Origin: Progne subis subis
Taxonomy: Eukaryota > Chordata > Aves > Passeriformes > Hirundinidae
DNA: 64,000 nucleotides
Assembly: GCA_022316685.1 (NCBI GenBank)
Contig: JAKJHU010000014.1
Coordinates: 6,505,001 to 6,569,000, forward strand
Reading direction: 5' to 3'
This document shows, piece by piece, positions 60,201 through 64,000 of this stretch. How positions within the stretch are numbered: position 1 is the first letter of the stretch; every line of letters starts with the position of its first letter. Under the pieces are notes generated by a model, which saw nothing but the letters and a program-made list of their open reading frames with translations, had not been told where the DNA came from and searched no databases. The translations under genes were made by a program, and so were the position numbers.

Positions 60201-60388
60201 TATTTCTGTGCCTTTTAGTTCAACATATGTGCACATATGTCAGCAAGGCTTTAAAGCAGGGAACTTGGGAAGTTGGAGGTGCTGGAAATCACTGGGCTGT
60301 GTTTCTTTTAAGGGACTGGGAGGAAAGCCAGATGGATGATGAGGAAGCAATTCTGGAGGACAAACAGCAGGTTCTGGCATTGCAGTGA
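48157..60388 (+). CDS. ZBBX: ZBBX, zinc finger B-box domain-containing protein; B-box degenerate, one frameshift
   Basis: Sixteen exons (48157-48224, 48718-48831, 49947-50040, 51132-51180, 51331-51437, 53335-53461, 54374-54494, 55002-55130, 55349-55452, 55762-55856, 56449-56480, 56902-57179, 57823-57979, 58425-58580, 59496-59625, 60313-60388) join in matching phases to 611 codons plus stop once one T of the T7 run in exon 8 is discounted. I recognised the family from the start ([17 protein letters not shown]), the coiled coil (about 25-60), AYHWKSGQ, the KGIACG start of the B-box (about residue 130), the [18 protein letters not shown] block, the acidic DDDDIEEL segment and the EEEAILxDxQQVLALQ-like C terminus. 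Mammalian ZBBX is, from memory, about 800 residues with a B-box zinc finger, and is associated with motile cilia. Here most of the B-box is missing and the second zinc-ligand cysteine is proline. Start chosen at the first ATG after a good acceptor. The gene could be functional without a B-box or be decaying. Confidence 0.78.
48718..48831 (+). CDS. ZBBX: ZBBX coding exon 2, coiled coil
   Basis: Acceptor cctccag|aac. It encodes a charged helix ([20 protein letters not shown], then heptad-like leucines to MSREKEERR), predicted coiled coil. The donor ag|gtcggt is weaker than the others, but the resulting phase (two bases) joins exactly to exon 3. Confidence 0.85.
49947..50040 (+). CDS. ZBBX: ZBBX coding exon 3
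   Basis: Acceptor ggtttatag|g and donor atgaag|gtagga. It encodes a stretch with the family-typical AYHWKSGQ and ends in phase 0. A second upstream AG (49,906) would add in-frame stops, so 49,947 is preferred. Confidence 0.85.
51132..51180 (+). CDS. ZBBX: ZBBX coding exon 4
   Basis: A 49-bp exon with acceptor tcttctag|gtt and donor caag|gtaaag. It encodes [16 protein letters not shown], a lysine-rich linker, and leaves one base for the next codon. Confidence 0.85.
51331..51437 (+). CDS. ZBBX: ZBBX coding exon 5, start of B-box
   Basis: Acceptor tttttcccag|aac and donor ctggtg|gtaagt. It ends with [16 protein letters not shown]. Family members continue here into a CxxC...C...C...H zinc box. 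In this copy the residue at the expected second cysteine is proline, and no following exon with the rest of the box is found. Confidence 0.85.
51960..52375. promoter_or_regulatory. CpG-rich block inside ZBBX intron 5
   Basis: About 400 bp, densest at 52,080-52,300, rich in CpG and in GCGC/CCGCC words, lying where the missing B-box exons would be expected. It contains a CTCF-like core at 52,162-52,176 (ccgcccgagggcgct). The plus and minus open frames crossing it look GC-driven and have no recognisable domain. It may be an internal promoter, an insulator or a methylation-free remnant. Confidence 0.5.
52162..52176 (+). promoter_or_regulatory. CTCF-like motif
   Basis: ccgcccgagggcgct matches the CTCF core CCRCCAGRGGGCGCT-type pattern at most positions, with C for A at position 6 as the main mismatch. 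Binding is an inference from pattern only. Confidence 0.4.
53335..53461 (+). CDS. ZBBX: ZBBX coding exon 6
   Basis: Acceptor ctgatttag|gaa and donor gagaag|gtaaaa. It encodes the family block [19 protein letters not shown] near its end, downstream of the expected B-box. It joins exon 5 in phase 0. Confidence 0.85.
54374..54494 (+). CDS. ZBBX: ZBBX coding exon 7
   Basis: Acceptor ttctgacag|aac and donor agaag|gtattg. It encodes [20 protein letters not shown], a basic amphipathic segment typical of the family. Confidence 0.85.
55002..55130 (+). CDS. ZBBX: ZBBX coding exon 8, frameshifted
   Basis: Acceptor cctgtttag|aac and donor taacag|gtgtaa. The entering frame reads RTPVDQI and then meets a T7 run (55,019-55,025), after which it would stop at TGA 55,105-55,107. 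The family-like peptide ([13 protein letters not shown], later [10 protein letters not shown]) lies in the next frame, and that frame is the one that fits exon 9. The apparent extra T is either a real lesion or a homopolymer error. Confidence 0.8.
55349..55452 (+). CDS. ZBBX: ZBBX coding exon 9
   Basis: Acceptor tttcctag|ctg and donor gatgat|gtgagt. It encodes [15 protein letters not shown] and a following acidic stretch, phase 1 in and phase 0 out, which confirms the corrected frame of exon 8. Confidence 0.85.
55762..55856 (+). CDS. ZBBX: ZBBX coding exon 10
   Basis: Acceptor after a T-rich tract (tattcag|tctcat) and donor ggaag|gtgtca. It is a polar, serine-rich low-complexity part. The open frame runs on into the intron, but exon 11 fits only if the exon ends at 55,856. 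Confidence 0.75.
56449..56480 (+). CDS. ZBBX: ZBBX coding exon 11, microexon
   Basis: A 32-bp exon with acceptor ctcaacag|aaat and donor caag|gtaaat. It encodes [10 protein letters not shown] between split codons at both ends, and its phases fit both neighbours. Confidence 0.7.
56902..57179 (+). CDS. ZBBX: ZBBX coding exon 12
   Basis: The largest exon, 278 bp. Acceptor ctcttgtag|aaa and donor tcagca|gtaagt. It encodes a glutamate- and serine-rich, probably disordered region with no recognised domain. Confidence 0.82.
57823..57979 (+). CDS. ZBBX: ZBBX coding exon 13
   Basis: Begins LQDVARRQN; contains [15 protein letters not shown], a family-typical motif. Two in-frame acceptors are possible (57,823 or 57,829), differing by two residues. 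Donor tttccag|gtactg. Confidence 0.82.
58425..58580 (+). CDS. ZBBX: ZBBX coding exon 14
   Basis: Acceptor tgatttcag|gag and donor ggccag|gtaggg. It encodes [18 protein letters not shown], followed by a less typical tail that keeps phase 1 with exon 15. Confidence 0.82.
59496..59625 (+). CDS. ZBBX: ZBBX coding exon 15
   Basis: Acceptor acatttcag|ggc and donor tttgg|gtaagt. It encodes an acidic-hydrophobic segment ending [18 protein letters not shown]. Confidence 0.85.
60313..60388 (+). CDS. ZBBX: ZBBX coding exon 16 with stop
   Basis: Acceptor tcttttaag|gga. It encodes [20 protein letters not shown] and four further residues, then TGA at 60,386-60,388. The acidic C terminus ending in QQVLALQ is the strongest family match. 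Confidence 0.88.
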
Positions 60389-60504
60389 ACATGGAAAACT
60401 CACTCCAGTCTTCACCTTTTTGTGGTTCAGAACCAAGAAGGCCAAGAGGTGTTTTAAGTGCTACTCAAGATGTCATTTACTAAGGAATATTCTGTAAAGT
60501 TGTC

Positions 60505-60510
60505 ATTAAA
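60505..60510 (+). terminator. ZBBX: Polyadenylation signal ATTAAA of ZBBX
   Basis: ATTAAA 117 bp after the stop codon, followed by T-rich sequence. A second signal, AATAAA at 60,570-60,575, gives an alternative end. The 3' untranslated region is therefore short. Confidence 0.55.
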
Positions 60511-60569
60511 ACTTCTAGAAAATACCTTGATTTGGCTTTTTTTTTATTATTACTATGAGGAAATAACTG

Positions 60570-60575
60570 AATAAA
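60570..60575 (+). terminator. ZBBX: Alternative polyadenylation signal AATAAA
   Basis: Canonical AATAAA 182 bp after the stop codon, with T-rich downstream sequence near 60,595. Confidence 0.45.
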
Positions 60576-60958
60576 AGAAAACTGCTCTCGTGCTGCAATT
60601 TTTTTCATTATTTTTAGTTCAATATAAGTTTTCTTGCCTGCCGGTGGAATTTGGTTCCTCTAAATGTGGTTTCATGTTGGAAGGTGCCACGCCAGGGTAT
60701 TAATGGGTAAACTGGGGTCTCGATAGGATCAGCTTTGTGCTGAGAAGCACAGGAGTCGTCTCTAAGGTCAAGTATACTTTATCACATGTTTCAGAAGGGC
60801 CTTGCACCTTGCAGGATAGAATTTAACAGCTTTCCACTGTACATTTAACATCTCCTGCCACACTCCTTTCTTCCTAACTCCAGCAGGGAGCCCAGGCCAG
60901 CAGCAAACCTCTGCTCAGAATCAATTGGGAATGAATTCCCTTTCTTTCCCTGCTCCAG

Positions 60959-61004
60959 AATCCCAGTTCGGAGAGATCTGTGTCCAGGCGAATCCAGCTG
61001 TGCT
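60959..61004 (+). other. Exon-like segment, unassigned
   Basis: A 46-bp segment with a long pyrimidine tract and acceptor (ctttccctgctccag|aat) and a perfect donor (tgct|gtaagt). It lies 570 bp after the ZBBX stop. It is open in more than one frame and I do not recognise its product. It could be an alternative 3' exon of ZBBX or part of an unknown transcript. Confidence 0.3.
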
Positions 61005-61668
61005 GTAAGTTACTGCCTTACAGGCCTTTGATAATTAAAAGAACAAAGAGGAAATGCAGTTAAAATCATCCTGGGTGATTTTAATTTGAACAAACAACCC
61101 CAGCTGTCCTTTTGAACTTGCTGTATTTGTGTTGTATAAAGAGTTTTTTTCTTGCTCCCCAGAAAGTGGAAGGTTTAATGCAATTAGTATAATTTCTGTA
61201 AAAGGTCATTTGGCCGATGTGGTGCTTTGATGTAAAGAGGGTTTGGGGACTTGCTGCTCTCTTGTTGAGGAGATGCTTAATTGTACCCAGTAATTGAGTG
61301 GCTTTGAAATTACCAAAATAGTATCTTTTGCTAACATCTTTAGGATTCTCAGAGACAGCAGCTTGCTTAGCTTTAAAGTTCTCTTTCCCTTCACGTGCCT
61401 TTTTCCTTGTTTGTTTTCTCCACTGTGGTTTTTAAGGAAAACTTCTCCCCTAATTTTGATAAAAAAGATGTATCAAAAGCAATGACAAAGATTTGTCCTT
61501 CTGTGCTGGGAAATTTTGAAAGTGGGATTAATTAAAAGCTTTTGTCTGACAATTGTTCTTAAATGTTTATTGGTGAACTGCCTGGCAGGGCTCTAAAATT
61601 CACAGAAGTTATCCTCAAAAACTTTCCTGTAGAAAGGGAAGCTTTAAATTCTGCTTTTCTGTGTTCAG

Positions 61669-61763
61669 AGGTGGCAGGTGCCCTTCACTAATGGATCAGT
61701 GGAAACATTCCAGTCTCATATTTGGTTCCTGGCAGTTAAAGCCGCTCTGGTTTGGACTCTGAG
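61669..61763 (+). other. Exon-like segment, unassigned
   Basis: Acceptor cttttctgtgttcag|agg and donor ctgag|gtgtta. The frame starting RWQVPFTNGSVETFQSH is open throughout and ends in phase 2, which fits the next segment at 61,842. Confidence 0.22.
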
Positions 61764-61841
61764 GTGTTATCTGCGCCCCCCCCAGCAGCTCTGCACTAAT
61801 ACCAGACAACACTGTAATCTTTGCAACAATTTCTTTTACAG

Positions 61842-61905
61842 GAAAAAGTACTTCAGCCTCCCTAATTCATCCAAACTAGAAGGCATCAGGCTGAACAGAC
61901 CATTG
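61842..61905 (+). other. Exon-like segment, unassigned
   Basis: Acceptor tttcttttacag|gaa and a weak donor (cattg|gtttga). In the frame compatible with the segment at 61,669 it reads KKYFSLPNSSKLEGIRLNRP. No family recognised. Confidence 0.2.
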
Positions 61906-62685
61906 GTTTGATTTCCTGCCTCATTTCTTACCTTTAAGGTGAGGGCATATTTTCCACCTCAGTTTTCTTTATAGAGTTTACCATATATTGATGTTTTATT
62001 ACAGCAGCTCTTTGTCAGAAATTGGGAGAATAAAATCACAAAGCAGGTGTTCTGCTTTGGAGATGGAGGCCAGTGCTTTTCTCTCATCAATGTAACCTTT
62101 CTTTTTCAGTTACTCTTCCAAATATTCCTGTTGCACTCATTTCCCTGGCACAGACAGCCTGACTGCTTCCATGCTGCTCCCAACCTTTTTTAACAGGAAA
62201 ACTGATGAAGCAGCTGCTGCTGCAGTGTGTGCCTCGAGCCCTCAGCAGGCAGGGTAATCCTTTAAATTTGGGCTTGTTGGAGATAACCAGAAAGTCACTG
62301 AGTGCTTTCAACATCTGATTTTGAAAGTTTTCCCTTCCCATCCCTTTTGCTTGAAAGTAAAAAATGCTTCTGATAACACCTCCAACAAAATTTGGGCTGA
62401 CAACAAGCTCTCTTCAATGCATTAGTGATTACTGTTTAGGCAATGGTGATTTTAATAAACCTCAGTTTTGAATTGCAGATTGAAAACATTTGAAGATGTT
62501 TTGTTGGGTTTTTTTCCCCCCTTCTGTTTAAGGTATAGTGGTGGAACTGAAATCCTAAACAGAAGTCCAAAAAGAGAATCTGTATTGCTGCAGTTGTGTG
62601 ATTCATTTGTTGCTAACAGAACAAATCTGGTGTTGAAAGGTTGAAAGCTGGTTATTATTATGAATGTGGTTTAAGTGGTTCTCTG

Positions 62686-62731
62686 CACAATCTTTAAGGT
62701 CCCTCCCAACCCAAACCATTCTATGATTTCT
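62686..62731 (+). mobile_element. CR1 LINE stub, extreme 3' end
   Basis: 'cacaatctttaaggtccctc' followed by 'ccaacccaaaccattctatg' is the last 45 bp or so of a CR1 element, an extreme 5' truncation. Confidence 0.85.
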
Positions 62732-62814
62732 TGGTACCAATACAATCTATAAATGGTAATATTCACTGTTTTTCTTTCAGGTTTTGTTTTTACTTCTACC
62801 TGTGCCTGTTGTAG

Positions 62815-62897
62815 GGGTGCCTGATCCATACCCAGGTCGAAGGATTTGCACAAAAAATCATCTTTGTAGTCCATTCGAAGAGAGAGAAAAGGAGAAG
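62815..62897 (+). other. Exon-like segment, unassigned
   Basis: Acceptor gcctgttgtag|ggg and donor gagaag|gtaaat. One frame reads VPDPYPGRRICTKNHLCSPF and then a charged EEREKEK end, phase 0 out. It looks protein-like, but I do not recognise a family and see no clear next exon before the window ends. Confidence 0.25.
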
Positions 62898-64000
62898 GTA
62901 AATGAAAAAGCAGTTAAATTTTTGGAGCTTTTGGGATGAGTTTGTGTTTTTGTGTACTTTGACTTTCGGTAACCTGATTGTATAAAACATAAATCCTGGG
63001 AAAGATTTGGCCATCAGTTTGGATTTTGAGAGAGGACATCCCATTCCTTATATATTAAAGTGTTTTAGAATTCCTGTTAAGGAGCCTGGAGCAGACTGCA
63101 CCTGCTTGTGTCTGACTTTTTGAATGTGGCCATTTTCTGCTCTCAGTGTAATACGCAGTGATATAAAGGGGAATAACATGAATTCCACAGGATTGCAAGT
63201 GCTGGAATTCCCAAACTGCTCTTCCCCTTCATCAAGCTGTCAGTGCATTTCAGGGAACATCAGAGGGGCTGATGAATTATCAGCCTGACCCTGTCCAGGG
63301 GCTGTGTTGTGGTGCCAGATCCTGACCCACATCTTTGTGGTTGCTTCTCAGGGAACAACCAAATTCCCATTACTGAGCAGATTTACAGAGTAAGATGAAT
63401 GTTTCTTCTGCTCAAAATCAGACCAACTCAAGGGAGTCCTTGAAATATTTTAACTGGCTGCCAGGGTTTATTTTGAAGAAGGGCCACTCTTCCCAGTCAC
63501 AGAAATCCCACAAAGTCCTTTCTCAGCTGGCTTTGCACACAGGGATGGGTAAAGATTGGACAGTGGAAATTGAGATTTTCCTGTTGACGTTTCTTTTCAA
63601 CCAGCAAGGGATGAATTCTGCTGAAAACACTGCAAAGGTTTCTGCTCCCTGCTCCAGAGCAGAGCTTTGATCTCCTGTTTGATTTTACCCTTTAATAGAC
63701 TTTAAGATGCTGTCATTTGCTGCATCTCATTTATAAAAATTAAGAATTGTTCTTTCCTCTATCATAATATAGCTTACATGCATCTCATTTAATTATCAGG
63801 CACACATAAACCCAATTAGTTTTAATTTATCCAGATCATTTGCATCAGAGACAAATACATCTGTCTTTTTCATTTCAAAAACGAATCCTGCAATTTGCAA
63901 GCCATCACCACAAGGGCATTTCTAAATTATTTTGGTCAAGAGAAGTGTTCCATGACTTTCTAGTTAATTAGGATTAATTAGGTTGTTTAATATGCTTATG
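62898..64000. other. Intergenic, nothing recognised
   Basis: The 91-residue frame at 63,395-63,670 has no recognised domain. The last 300 bp are AT-rich with TTAATTA-type words. No repeat or RNA gene seen. Confidence 0.45.

Noticed and set aside
1..64000. CRISPR arrays, bacterial operons, tRNA and rRNA genes
   Set aside because: No regularly spaced repeats with unique spacers and no cloverleaf with A and B boxes was seen. Intron structure and CR1 repeats show vertebrate DNA.

Overview
The window looks like avian nuclear DNA, probably from a passerine. More than a dozen 3'-end fragments of CR1 LINEs are scattered on both strands, there is at least one avian-style LTR, homopolymer tracts are common, and the only recognisable gene is a vertebrate multi-exon gene with GT/AG introns. 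Nearly all long open frames outside that gene are chance frames or antisense readings of CR1 and LTR sequence.

Layout. Positions 1-43,850 are a gene-poor stretch with no convincing exon. It holds a possible LTR at the extreme left edge, twelve CR1 fragments (3612-38,324), a clear LTR around 8080-8509, A/T and GA tracts, and a short unidentified element present twice in inverted orientation (6655-6708 and 11,850-11,912). Positions 43,850-44,560 contain a CR1 tail that abuts a compact CpG-rich promoter carrying an RFX X-box-like motif. Positions 48,157-60,388 hold the coding exons of one plus-strand gene, which I identify as ZBBX (zinc finger B-box domain containing), a gene linked to motile cilia. 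Positions 60,389-64,000 hold its 3' end, then mostly unassigned sequence with a few exon-like segments and one CR1 stub.

The gene. Sixteen coding exons join in compatible splice phases to an open frame of 611 codons plus stop, provided one T is discounted in a T7 run at 55,019-55,025. As written, that extra base shifts the frame into a TGA at 55,105-55,107. The zinc-binding B-box that gives the family its name is largely missing. Coding exon 5 ends inside the start of the box, with a proline where the second zinc-ligand cysteine is expected, and the next exon I can find resumes well downstream of the box. The 1.9-kb intron between them contains a CpG-rich block with a CTCF-like motif. Two readings remain open: a lineage-specific ZBBX without a working B-box (possibly a decaying gene), or local assembly errors. 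The X-box in the promoter fits the expected control of a ciliary gene.

The main points to check are the missing B-box, the T7 frameshift, the X-box promoter next to a CR1 tail, the intronic CpG block, and the exon-like segments after the gene.
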